From positions 1-6,063 of the forward strand of contig DAOUTL010000085.1 in assembly GCA_030626685.1 (NCBI GenBank): a stretch of DNA of 6,063 nt. The letters are read 5' to 3'. This document shows, in pieces, positions 1 to 5,559 of this stretch (its first letter is position 1; every line of letters begins with the position of its first letter). Made by a program: the position numbers and the translations under genes. This DNA comes from Candidatus Bathyarchaeota archaeon. Its GTDB lineage: Archaea; Thermoproteota; Bathyarchaeia; Bathyarchaeales; Bathycorpusculaceae. Below the pieces are notes generated by a model. That model made no database searches. It had not been told where the DNA came from and was given only the letters and a program-made list of their open reading frames with translations.

Positions 1-613
1 TCTTGGATTTGCTAAAACAAGGAAAGAAGCTAAAACAGTGGTTTCGCAGGGAAAAGTGTATGTTGACGGCAAAGTTAGGCGGGAAGATGACTTTCCAATA
101 GGCTTGATGGATGTTGTTTTCATACCAGACGCCGATAAATGCTTCCGTGTATTGCCCTCCAGCAAGGGCTTAATTCTCCACCCAATTGACCAGGAAGAGG
201 CAAAATTCAAACTTTGCAGAATAGAAAACAAAACAGTTGTTGAGAACGGGCATGCACAGCTTAACCTACATGACGGCTCAAACATATTAGTGAAAGTCAC
301 CGACCCAAAGAATCCGAAAGAGGATGTTTATAAGACACTTGACACCGTGAGAATAAGCCTTCCAGAAAGGCAGATTCTTGAACACATAAAACTGAAGAAA
401 GGTGATTTTGTCATAATAACTAGCGGAAAAAACATCGGAAAATACGGTAAAATCGTTGAAATTGAAAAAGTGAAGGGGAAGAAGCGCAAGAATACGCTTG
501 TAACGATCAACGATGAAAAAGGCAATCGTTATCAAACGATTTTGAACTTTGTTTTCGCAATAGGCGAAACACAGCCGCTTATATCTCTACCGGAGGCAGC
601 CCAAGTTGTCTGA
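1..613 (+). CDS. rps4e: Small-subunit ribosomal protein eS4 (S4e), 5' partial
   Basis: Component of the archaeal/eukaryotic 30S/40S subunit. The reading frame is open from base 2, and 203 residues are visible before TGA at 611-613. Usual archaeal length is about 235-245, so roughly 35-40 N-terminal residues lie upstream of the window. The visible part begins inside the S4-type RNA-binding domain (AKTRKEAKTVV, then GKVYVDGKVRR), followed by the family-typical FPIGLMDVV. A central eS4 domain comes next, then a KOW-like segment around visible residues 132-157 (KKGDFVIITSGKNIGKYGKI), and the usual C-terminus. GTG at 38 is not the true start, because conserved S4-domain sequence continues in frame upstream of it. 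The 3' end overlaps uL5 by 8 nt. Identification rests on recognised family motifs and on its position just before uL5. Confidence 0.96.
   Translation, partial: LGFAKTRKEAKTVVSQGKVYVDGKVRREDDFPIGLMDVVFIPDADKCFRVLPSSKGLILHPIDQEEAKFKLCRIENKTVVENGHAQLNLHDGSNILVKVTDPKNPKEDVYKTLDTVRISLPERQILEHIKLKKGDFVIITSGKNIGKYGKIVEIEKVKGKKRKNTLVTINDEKGNRYQTILNFVFAIGETQPLISLPEAAQVV
592..596 (+). promoter_or_regulatory. Shine-Dalgarno site for uL5
   Basis: GGAGG lies inside the end of the eS4 gene, 9 nt before TTG at 606. It supports the non-ATG start of uL5 over the in-frame ATG at 648, which would remove conserved N-terminal sequence. Confidence 0.75.
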
Positions 614-1145
614 GGATGAAATCCGCAAGAAATGGGAAGAACATCCTATGCTTAAACCGAAAATTGAAAAAGTTGTCGTTAACGTTAGCGTTGGAAAGTC
701 TGGCGAACCATTAGAAAGGGCTGCAAGAGTCTTGAAGGATCTAACGGGTCAAACTCCATGTAAGAGAAAAGCCAAGAAGACCATAAGAGACTTCGGGATC
801 AGAAAAGGCGAACCAATAGCATGCATTGTAACGCTTAGAAAACGAAGGGCAACAGAATTTTTAAAGAAAGTCTTACCCGTAATTGACAACAAACTTTCTA
901 GAAAACGCTTCGACAGATACGGCAACTTCTCGTTTGGCATAAAGGAGCATATCGAAATTCCGGGCGTAAGATACGACCCTGAAATTGGCATATTCGGCAT
1001 GGACGTTTGTGTCTCCATTAGTCGTCCTGGATACCGCGTGAAAAAGCGAAAGAGAGAAAAAGCGAAAATCGGTTCAAAACACATTTTAACACTAGAGGAA
1101 GCCGTGATGTTTGCTAAAGATGCCTTAGGACTTGAAATCGTATAA
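606..1145 (+). CDS. rpl5: Large-subunit ribosomal protein uL5
   Basis: uL5 sits in the central protuberance and contacts 5S rRNA together with uL18, which is encoded further along the same operon. The product is 179 residues, normal for archaeal uL5 (about 170-185). Visible family signatures are HPMLKPKIEKVVVNVSVG at residues 13-30, TGQTPCKRKAKKTIRDFGIRK at 47-67 and the EHIEIPGVRYDPEIGIFGMD stretch at 114-133, followed by a basic segment at 141-155. The start is TTG at 606, preceded by GGAGG and overlapping the eS4 stop by 8 nt, which suggests translational coupling. Nothing appears truncated. Family assignment is secure; the exact start is slightly less so because it is TTG. Confidence 0.96.
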   Translation: MSEDEIRKKWEEHPMLKPKIEKVVVNVSVGKSGEPLERAARVLKDLTGQTPCKRKAKKTIRDFGIRKGEPIACIVTLRKRRATEFLKKVLPVIDNKLSRKRFDRYGNFSFGIKEHIEIPGVRYDPEIGIFGMDVCVSISRPGYRVKKRKREKAKIGSKHILTLEEAVMFAKDALGLEIV

Positions 1146-1149
1146 ATCA

Positions 1150-1155
1150 GAGGAA
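1150..1155 (+). promoter_or_regulatory. Shine-Dalgarno site for uS14
   Basis: GAGGAA lies in the 16-nt gap after the uL5 stop, 6 nt before ATG at 1162. It selects that start over an in-frame upstream ATG at 1132, which lies inside uL5. Confidence 0.7.
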
Positions 1156-1161
1156 GCATGT

Positions 1162-1326
1162 ATGGGCAAGCAGAAACCTAAAAAGGAAAGAAAATATGGC
1201 AAAGGAACAAGACCGTGCAGTAGATGTGGGTCTTACGGGCCTGTTATTCGACGTTACAATTTATATTTATGTCGGCAATGTTTTAGAGAGGTAGCCAAAA
1301 AACTCGGGTTCAAAAAATATGAGTGA
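1162..1326 (+). CDS. rps14: Small-subunit ribosomal protein uS14, zinc-binding type
   Basis: Short protein of the 30S head, 54 residues, matching the archaeal size of about 50-56. Cys19, Cys22, Cys37 and Cys40 form two CxxC pairs (CSRC and CRQC), the zinc-ribbon form of S14. The surrounding GKGTRPC, GSYGPVIRRYNLYLCRQCFRE and C-terminal LGFKKYE match the archaeal/eukaryotic family (eukaryotic S29). An in-frame ATG at 1132 would add 10 residues (MKSYKSEEAC) overlapping uL5. That extension is not part of the family and has no suitable SD, so 1162 is chosen. Gap to uL5 is 16 nt; gap to uS8 is 15 nt. Confidence 0.96.
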   Translation: MGKQKPKKERKYGKGTRPCSRCGSYGPVIRRYNLYLCRQCFREVAKKLGFKKYE

Positions 1327-1341
1327 TAGAGGAAAATCGTG

Positions 1342-1725
1342 ATGGATGCTCTGGCAAACGGGTTAACAACAATCATGAACAACGAGATGCGCAATAAACG
1401 TGAATGCATAATTAGCCCAGCCTCTAAACTTTTAGGCAGGGTTTTAAGGATTATACAGCTAAACGGCTACGTTGGAGAACTCGAATTCATAGATGACGGC
1501 CGCTCTGGAAAGTTCAAAGTTCAACTTTTAGGGAGAATAAACAAATGCAGAGCCATCAGACCACGCTTCCCCGTCAGAGTGGACAAATTTGAGGAATGGG
1601 AAAAAAAATTCCTCCCGTCAAGAGATGTGGGCATATTAGTCATCTCAACCCCAAAAGGAGTGTTATCACACAGAGAGGCGAAGGAAAAACGCATCGGCGG
1701 CAGACTGCTAGCATTCGTTTATTAG
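1342..1725 (+). CDS. rps8: Small-subunit ribosomal protein uS8
   Basis: Binds the central domain of 16S rRNA and helps organise the 30S platform. The product is 127 residues, close to the usual archaeal 130. Family features: N-terminal MDALANGLTTIMNNEMR (compare DPLANALSTIKNAE), SKLLGRVLRIIQLNGYVGE at residues 29-46, the RPRFPVRVDKFEEWEKKFLP segment at 73-92, and the conserved end VISTPKGVLSHREAKEKRIGGRLLAFVY. Two adjacent starts are possible, GTG at 1339 and ATG at 1342. The upstream AGAGGA (1328-1333) is 5 nt from the first and 8 nt from the second; ATG is preferred. TAG stop is at 1723-1725, 14 nt before uL6. Confidence 0.95.
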   Translation: MDALANGLTTIMNNEMRNKRECIISPASKLLGRVLRIIQLNGYVGELEFIDDGRSGKFKVQLLGRINKCRAIRPRFPVRVDKFEEWEKKFLPSRDVGILVISTPKGVLSHREAKEKRIGGRLLAFVY

Positions 1726-1739
1726 AAAGGTGTAATTAA

Positions 1740-2288
1740 ATGCGAACTATAGAAATCTCAAAAATCATTCAAATTCCAGACGACGTAGAGGTAACCATCG
1801 AAGGAAAGAAAGTTACAGTTAAAGGCGTAAAAGGAACATTAACCCGTGATTTTTCTCGCATTCCCATTTCAATTGAACTTTATGGGAAAACCATTCGTGT
1901 TTGGGCTGAATGGCCTCGTAAAAAAGAGGCAGCCCTCGTGGGCACCATTTATTCACATATTCAAAACATGATTACAGGAGTTAGGAAGGGCTTTACATAC
2001 AAGCTCAAAATAGTTTTCTCCCACTTTCCAATTTCGATTAAAGTTAAGGATAAAACAATTTTGGTTGAGAATTTCACTGGTGAACGCAGCCCGAGAAAAG
2101 TCAAAATAGTAGGCGATGTTCAAGTCAAAGTTCTAAGCGAAGACGTAATAGTTCAAGGTATAAATCTGGAAGACGTAAGCCAAACGGCAGCAAACATTGA
2201 ACAAGGCACCAAAGTGAAAAAGAAAGATCCCCGCGTCTTCTTAGACGGCGTATATGTATATGAACAAAGCGAGGGAACGGAAGAGTGA
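1740..2288 (+). CDS. rpl6: Large-subunit ribosomal protein uL6
   Basis: uL6 binds 23S rRNA near the sarcin-ricin loop and factor-binding site. The product is 182 residues, as expected for archaeal uL6 (about 175-185). It shows the two duplicated alpha/beta repeats: repeat one at about residues 1-80 (IQIPDDVEVTIEGKKVTVKG, then GTLTRDF) and repeat two at about 82-165 (RKGFTYKLKIVFSHFPISI, then IVGDVQVKV). The end KDPRVFLDGVYVYE is family-typical. ATG at 1740 is preceded by AGGTG at 1728-1732, a match to the archaeal anti-SD region, 7 nt away. Its TGA stop overlaps the eL32 GTG start by 4 nt. Confidence 0.96.
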   Translation: MRTIEISKIIQIPDDVEVTIEGKKVTVKGVKGTLTRDFSRIPISIELYGKTIRVWAEWPRKKEAALVGTIYSHIQNMITGVRKGFTYKLKIVFSHFPISIKVKDKTILVENFTGERSPRKVKIVGDVQVKVLSEDVIVQGINLEDVSQTAANIEQGTKVKKKDPRVFLDGVYVYEQSEGTEE

Positions 2289-2836
2289 CAGAGCAAGGCA
2301 CAACCACCACAGAAAAGGCATTAGAACTGAGAGAACGTGTGAAAAAGAAGAAGCCGAAATTTGTCAGGCAGGAAAGCTGGCGGTACAGACGCTTGAAGGA
2401 AAGCTGGCGCAGACCACGAGGCTTAGACAACAAGATGCGAAGAAAAATTAAAGGGTGGCCACCCACCGTAAGCGTCGGATACAGAGGACCAAAAGTTGCC
2501 AGAGGACTTCATCCATCCGGCTACAAAGAAGTTTTAGTATACAACGCTGAAGAAGTTGAAAAAATCGACCCGAAAACTCAGGCTGTACGGATTGCACACA
2601 CGGTTGGTAAAAGAAAAAGAGCCAAAATACTCGTAGAAGCAAGAAAAAGGAAAATAACCATTCTAAATCTCAGAGAAGCTAAGGAAGTTGTTGAAGAAAA
2701 AAAGGAATTGATAGAAGAGGGGAAGGAAGAGAAACCTGAGGAAAAGGAAGAAGCAGAGGAAATAGCGGAAAAGGAAAAACCAAAACGCAAACGAACGAAG
2801 ACGAAGAAGCGGAAAAGGAGGACGGAAAAGCAATGA
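2285..2836 (+). CDS. rpl32e: Large-subunit ribosomal protein eL32 with charged C-terminal tail
   Basis: Archaeal/eukaryotic-specific large-subunit protein. The conserved core runs from about residue 22 to 130: KKPKFVRQESWRYRRLKESW, RRPRGLDNKMRRKIKGWPP, VSVGYRGPKVARGLHPSGY, then a half with VRIAHTVGKRKRAKILVEA. Start is GTG at 2285, inside the uL6 stop (GTGA overlap), with GAGGGA at 2271-2276 placed 8 nt upstream. After the core come about 50 extra residues: a Glu/Lys-rich, probably helical or disordered stretch (134-164) followed by an almost purely basic end (165-182). The core family is about 125-135 residues, so 183 is long because of this tail. The tail stays in frame to an ATGA overlap with eL19, so it is not a frameshift artefact. 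Confidence 0.95.
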   Translation: MTEQGTTTTEKALELRERVKKKKPKFVRQESWRYRRLKESWRRPRGLDNKMRRKIKGWPPTVSVGYRGPKVARGLHPSGYKEVLVYNAEEVEKIDPKTQAVRIAHTVGKRKRAKILVEARKRKITILNLREAKEVVEEKKELIEEGKEEKPEEKEEAEEIAEKEKPKRKRTKTKKRKRRTEKQ

Positions 2837-3288
2837 CAAGCCTCAAAAGCCAGCGGCGTCTAGCGGCTCAAATACTGAAAGCCGGACAAAACCGTGTGTG
2901 GATAGACCCGGAAAAAATGGATGATGTGGAAGCAGCAATAACTCGAGAGGAAATCAGAAAGCTAATCCATGAAGATGTCATTAAACTGCTACCAGAAAAA
3001 GGCGTAAGCCGCGTGAGAGCACGAATTCTGCATGAGAAGAAAAAGAAAGGGCGGCGACGTGGACCAGGCAGCAGAAGCAGTGCAGCCCATGCAAAAATTT
3101 CTAAGAAAGAGGCTTGGATGAGTAAGATTCGAGCTTTGAGAAAGAGGCTTCGTGAACTGAAAACCAGCAGGATAATCACCGAGAGTACATATCGAAAGCT
3201 GTACAAGATGGCGAGCAGCGGAAGATTCGGGTCAGTTGCTGATTTGGAGCGCTACTTGAAGACGCATGAGCTTTGGAGGAAACGCTGA
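2833..3288 (+). CDS. rpl19e: Large-subunit ribosomal protein eL19
   Basis: Archaeal/eukaryotic large-subunit protein with a long basic helix, involved in inter-subunit contacts. The product is 151 residues, the normal archaeal length (about 148-155). Signatures: LKSQRRLAAQILKAGQNRVWIDP at residues 4-26, the EIRKLIHEDVIK helix, the linker ARILHEKKKKGRRRGPGSRSS at 63-83, and the C-terminal helix with TESTYRKLYKMASSGRF. ATG at 2833 overlaps the eL32 stop (ATGA). GGAGG at 2817-2821, within the end of eL32, lies 11 nt upstream. Its stop shares one base with the uL18 start. Confidence 0.97.
   Translation: MTSLKSQRRLAAQILKAGQNRVWIDPEKMDDVEAAITREEIRKLIHEDVIKLLPEKGVSRVRARILHEKKKKGRRRGPGSRSSAAHAKISKKEAWMSKIRALRKRLRELKTSRIITESTYRKLYKMASSGRFGSVADLERYLKTHELWRKR
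3275..3280 (+). promoter_or_regulatory. Shine-Dalgarno site for uL18
   Basis: GGAGGA lies inside the last codons of eL19, 7 nt before ATG at 3288. It argues against the in-frame TTG at 3273, which directly precedes this SD and would add a non-family MEETL extension. Confidence 0.75.
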
Positions 3289-3896
3289 TGGCTAAAGGTG
3301 CACGTTATTGTGTTCCGTTTCGACGAAGAAGGAAGGGAAAAACAGATTATAAAGCAAGAAAAGCCTTAGTGCTTTCGGGAAAGCAGCGACTAGTAGCTCG
3401 TAGCACTCTTAAAAATGTAATCGCCCAAATAGTTGTGGCTAAACCCCGCGGAGACGAAGTTCTAGTTTCAGCCCACAGCAGAGAACTAGCGAAAAAATAT
3501 GGATGGAAAACTCCCGGAGGAAATCTTCCAGCAGCCTATTTAACAGGGCTTCTCTGCGGATTAAAAGCCAAAGCCAAAGGCGTAAAAGAAGCAATTCTAG
3601 ACACGGGGTTACATTCACCTTCCAAGGGTGCGAGAGTTTTCGCTGTGCTAAAGGGAGTTTTAGACTCTGGAATACACGTGCCGCATAGCGAGAAGAAACT
3701 ACCAGATGAAAAAAGAATAGAAGGCGAACATATTGTGCAATATGCAGAAAGCTTAGTTTCTAACTCTGAAGAATACCAATCTAAATTTTCGAAATATCTG
3801 GAACAAAAACTTCCCCCAGAAAAACTTCCCGAACATTTTGTAAAGGTCAAGAAGAATATAATTGCCGCATTCGAAAGCGGAGGTCAGAAGGCTTGA
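3288..3896 (+). CDS. rpl18: Large-subunit ribosomal protein uL18
   Basis: 5S rRNA-binding protein of the central protuberance (eukaryotic L5 type), acting with uL5 in 5S particle assembly. The product is 202 residues, within the archaeal range of about 190-205 and much longer than bacterial L18. Signatures: GARYCVPFRRRRKGKTDYKARKALV at residues 4-28, RLVARSTLKNVIAQIV at 34-49, GGNLPAAYLTGLLCGLKA at 78-93, ILDTGLHSPSKGARVFAVLKGVLDSGI at 103-129, and IEGEHIVQYAE at 144-154. The start ATG at 3288 forms a TGATG junction with eL19. The stop overlaps the uS5 start by 4 nt. Confidence 0.96.
   Translation: MAKGARYCVPFRRRRKGKTDYKARKALVLSGKQRLVARSTLKNVIAQIVVAKPRGDEVLVSAHSRELAKKYGWKTPGGNLPAAYLTGLLCGLKAKAKGVKEAILDTGLHSPSKGARVFAVLKGVLDSGIHVPHSEKKLPDEKRIEGEHIVQYAESLVSNSEEYQSKFSKYLEQKLPPEKLPEHFVKVKKNIIAAFESGGQKA
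3879..3884 (+). promoter_or_regulatory. Strong Shine-Dalgarno site for uS5
   Basis: GGAGGT, a six-base match to the archaeal anti-SD, lies in the end of uL18, 8 nt before TTG at 3893. It supports the TTG start overlapping the uL18 stop. Confidence 0.8.
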
Positions 3897-4546
3897 GATT
3901 TAGAAGGAGAACACCTAGGAGAACATCGATAAATCTTGAGCAGTGGATTCCTAGAACTCGTCTTGGAAAGATGATTCAAGAGGGCAGAATAACATCTATT
4001 GAAGAAGTTTTTATGGAAGGCTTACAAATACGCGAACCACAAATCGTTGATGCGTTACTTCCAGACATCCAAGAAGAAGTCATAAACATAAATTTGGTTC
4101 AAAAACAAACAGACGCTGGCGAAAAATCAAGGTTTAAAGCGATAGTTGCCGTTGGAAACAGAGACGGCTACTTAGGTTTGGGTTCTGGAAAAGCAAGGCA
4201 GGTGCGAACAGCCATAGAAAAGGCTGCCATAGACGCCCGCCTAAAGATAGTCCCGGTGAGACGGGGGTGTGGAAGTTGGGAGTGCGGCTGCGGAAAATCC
4301 CACTCAGCACCCTTTCAAGTTGAGGGAAAATGCGGCGGCGTAAGAATAATTATTATTCCTGGACCACGAGGCTTAGGTCTCGTCGCAAGCGAAGTTGCAA
4401 AAGTAATTCTTGGACTTGCTGGCATAAAAGATTGCTGGATCAGAAGTTATGGTTCAACGAGAACGGTTCCTTCATTTGCGTATGCTGTTTTTGACGCGTT
4501 GAAGAAAACCTACAGCCTCATAACTCCAATGGATTGGGTGAGATAA
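3893..4546 (+). CDS. rps5: Small-subunit ribosomal protein uS5
   Basis: uS5 is located near the mRNA entry channel of the 30S subunit and contributes to decoding accuracy. The product is 217 residues, the archaeal/eukaryotic S2-like length. Features: WIPRTRLGKMIQEGRITSIEEVF at residues 18-40; an S5 N-terminal dsRBD-like domain at about 60-125 with FKAIVAVGNRDGYLGLGSGKA; the archaeal PVRRGCGSWECGCGKSHSAPF motif at 121-141; and the C-terminal domain at about 142-205 with IIPGPRGLGLVASEVAK and GIKDCWIRSYGSTRT. The start is TTG at 3893 in a TTGA overlap with uL18, with the best SD in the window. The TAA stop directly abuts the uL30 GTG. Confidence 0.97.
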   Translation: MRFRRRTPRRTSINLEQWIPRTRLGKMIQEGRITSIEEVFMEGLQIREPQIVDALLPDIQEEVININLVQKQTDAGEKSRFKAIVAVGNRDGYLGLGSGKARQVRTAIEKAAIDARLKIVPVRRGCGSWECGCGKSHSAPFQVEGKCGGVRIIIIPGPRGLGLVASEVAKVILGLAGIKDCWIRSYGSTRTVPSFAYAVFDALKKTYSLITPMDWVR

Positions 4547-5035
4547 GTGGCTGAAAAAGCGAAGGAACGCAAATGCATCGCAGTTGTAAGAATTCGGGGA
4601 ACCATCAGAGCCTCGCGGCGTGTTAGAGAAACCCTACAGATGCTTCACTTAACAAGAAATAATTATGCAGTGCTAATCGATAGTCGTCCATCATTTCTCG
4701 GAATGCTTAAAACAGCTCAGAACTTTATTACATGGGGGGAAGCCTCAAAAGAAACTGTGAATATGCTAATAAGGGAGAGGGGAAGACTTGCTGGCAACAA
4801 GAAGCTAACAGACGAACACGCACAGAAAATTGGCTATGAATCCCTAGAAGAACTTGCAGAGACTGTATTCAACTGTCGCATTGAACATTGGAAGCTGCCA
4901 AACGTGCAGCCAGTTTTTAAGCTGCATCCGCCAACAAAAGGCTTCAAAGGCAAAATCAAAAAGGGCTACAGCATGGGCGGCGAGTTAGGGTACCGCGGAG
5001 AAAAAATCAACGAGCTGATAAAGCGGATGGTCTGA
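4547..5035 (+). CDS. rpl30: Large-subunit ribosomal protein uL30
   Basis: Large-subunit protein of the archaeal L30/eukaryotic L7 class. The product is 162 residues, as expected for archaea (about 150-165) and far longer than bacterial L30. The N-terminal ferredoxin-like domain shows CIAVVRIRGTIRASRRVRETLQMLHLTRNNYAVL at residues 10-43. The conserved middle reads FLGMLKTAQNFITWGEASKET at 50-70. The C-terminal extension has FKLHPPTKGFKG (124-135) and SMGGELGYRGEKINELIKRMV. GTG at 4547 follows the uS5 TAA with no gap; GGTGA at 4537-4541 is the likely SD. The stop is followed by the only long gap in the window. Confidence 0.96.
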   Translation: MAEKAKERKCIAVVRIRGTIRASRRVRETLQMLHLTRNNYAVLIDSRPSFLGMLKTAQNFITWGEASKETVNMLIRERGRLAGNKKLTDEHAQKIGYESLEELAETVFNCRIEHWKLPNVQPVFKLHPPTKGFKGKIKKGYSMGGELGYRGEKINELIKRMV

Positions 5036-5067
5036 GCCTTAATTTTGACATTCTTGTTTGCGATATG

Positions 5068-5074
5068 TTTTATA
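5068..5074 (+). promoter_or_regulatory. Candidate archaeal TATA box upstream of the Hsp20-like gene
   Basis: The 80-nt gap 5036-5115 is AT-rich and contains TTTTATA at 5068-5074. At the usual archaeal TATA-to-start distance of about 25 nt, transcription would begin around 5095-5099, just before the SD at 5100-5105, giving a leader of about 20 nt. T-rich stretches just after the uL30 stop (5041-5060) could allow partial termination of the upstream transcript, but no hairpin terminator is evident. The call is inferred from composition and spacing; internal AT-rich sequence can mimic a TATA box. Confidence 0.45.
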
Positions 5075-5099
5075 GCTACTTTTAGAGTGGCATTGTACC

Positions 5100-5105
5100 A
5101 AGGAG
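5100..5105 (+). promoter_or_regulatory. Shine-Dalgarno site for the Hsp20-like gene
   Basis: AAGGAG lies 10 nt before TTG at 5116. The frame upstream of 5116 has no other start codon before the in-frame TAG at 5083, so this SD supports TTG as the real start. Confidence 0.65.
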
Positions 5106-5115
5106 AAAGCAAAAT

Positions 5116-5556
5116 TTGAGTGCGAAGTGGCGGAGAAGTAGAAAACGTTCAAAACGATTCAACAGAGTTAAAGACAAAAAAACTCCTCAAACATTTCGAA
5201 TTAAAAACTCAAGAATTAAGAGACAAACATACCCATACAGATATAGAATTCCAAAGGTTCGTAGAGAAAGAAAAAGGAGAGAGCCAGAGCCCCTAGTAGA
5301 CGTTTTCGAAGAAAAGGATGAAATAATAGTTCTCGCCGAGTTTGCAGGGTTCAAAAGGGAAAGTCTAAGAACCCATGTAAAAAATCAACGGTTAACATTA
5401 TCTGCCGAGGCTTTAGACAGCAAATACTATAAAAGTTTAAATCTCCCCAAAAGAGTGAATCCAAACACCATACGTACAAAATATAAGAACGGTGTGCTCG
5501 AAATACGATTGAAAAAGGCTATTGAGGAAGAAGCCATAGGCAAAGTAGCTGGTTAG
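5116..5556 (+). CDS. Hsp20/alpha-crystallin-domain protein with basic N-terminal tail
   Basis: The product is 146 residues. Residues about 58-134 form a compact alpha-crystallin domain: PLVDVFEEKDEIIVLAEFAG at 59-78, RLTLSAE at 92-98, YYKSLNLPKRVNPNTI at 104-119, and the family hallmark YKNGVLEIRL at 123-132. This matches archaeal small heat shock proteins, which hold unfolding clients without ATP. Residues 1-55 differ from normal Hsp20 N-termini: 26 Lys/Arg and only Asp20 and Glu51 acidic, with no Met after the start and several aromatics (YPYRYR at 39-44). The tail resembles an rRNA-binding ribosomal protein extension. No I-x-I/V motif is seen in the C-terminus (135-146), so large oligomers are doubtful. 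It lies between uL30 and uL15, has its own SD and possible promoter, and ends 3 nt before uL15. A ribosome-associated role is inferred. No specific gene name is recognised. Confidence 0.88.
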   Translation: MSAKWRRSRKRSKRFNRVKDKKTPQTFRIKNSRIKRQTYPYRYRIPKVRRERKRREPEPLVDVFEEKDEIIVLAEFAGFKRESLRTHVKNQRLTLSAEALDSKYYKSLNLPKRVNPNTIRTKYKNGVLEIRLKKAIEEEAIGKVAG

Positions 5557-5559
5557 AAA

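Noticed and set aside
749..1159. Long minus-strand open frames, including 749-1159, 2125-2466 and 2868-3206
   Set aside because: All lie opposite conserved ribosomal genes; their Leu/Ser/Phe-rich products are typical antisense shadows of Lys/Arg/Glu-rich coding sequence.
1132..1161. In-frame upstream ATG that would lengthen uS14 by 10 residues
   Set aside because: It lies inside uL5, adds non-family sequence, and the GAGGAA at 1150-1155 points to ATG at 1162.
2412..2426. Exact 15-bp direct repeat shared with 4362-4376 (GACCACGAGGCTTAG)
   Set aside because: Both copies encode a P-R-G-L motif conserved in eL32 and uS5; best explained by chance plus shared codon choice, not a mobile or regulatory repeat.
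2254..2451. 65-codon open frame overlapping the uL6/eL32 junction
   Set aside because: It is in a different frame from two well-supported ribosomal proteins and has no recognisable family features; an out-of-frame shadow.
3273..3287. TTG start giving a 5-residue longer uL18
   Set aside because: The SD GGAGGA (3275-3280) falls within this extension, so it must serve the ATG at 3288.
5088..5100. Imperfect dyad TGGCATTGTACCA near the predicted transcription start
   Set aside because: Only four base pairs with a mismatch and a 3-nt loop; too weak to call an operator or terminator.
5036..5115. Possible small RNA or tRNA in the gap after uL30
   Set aside because: At 80 nt it is tRNA-sized, but no cloverleaf, T-loop motif or stable stem was found.
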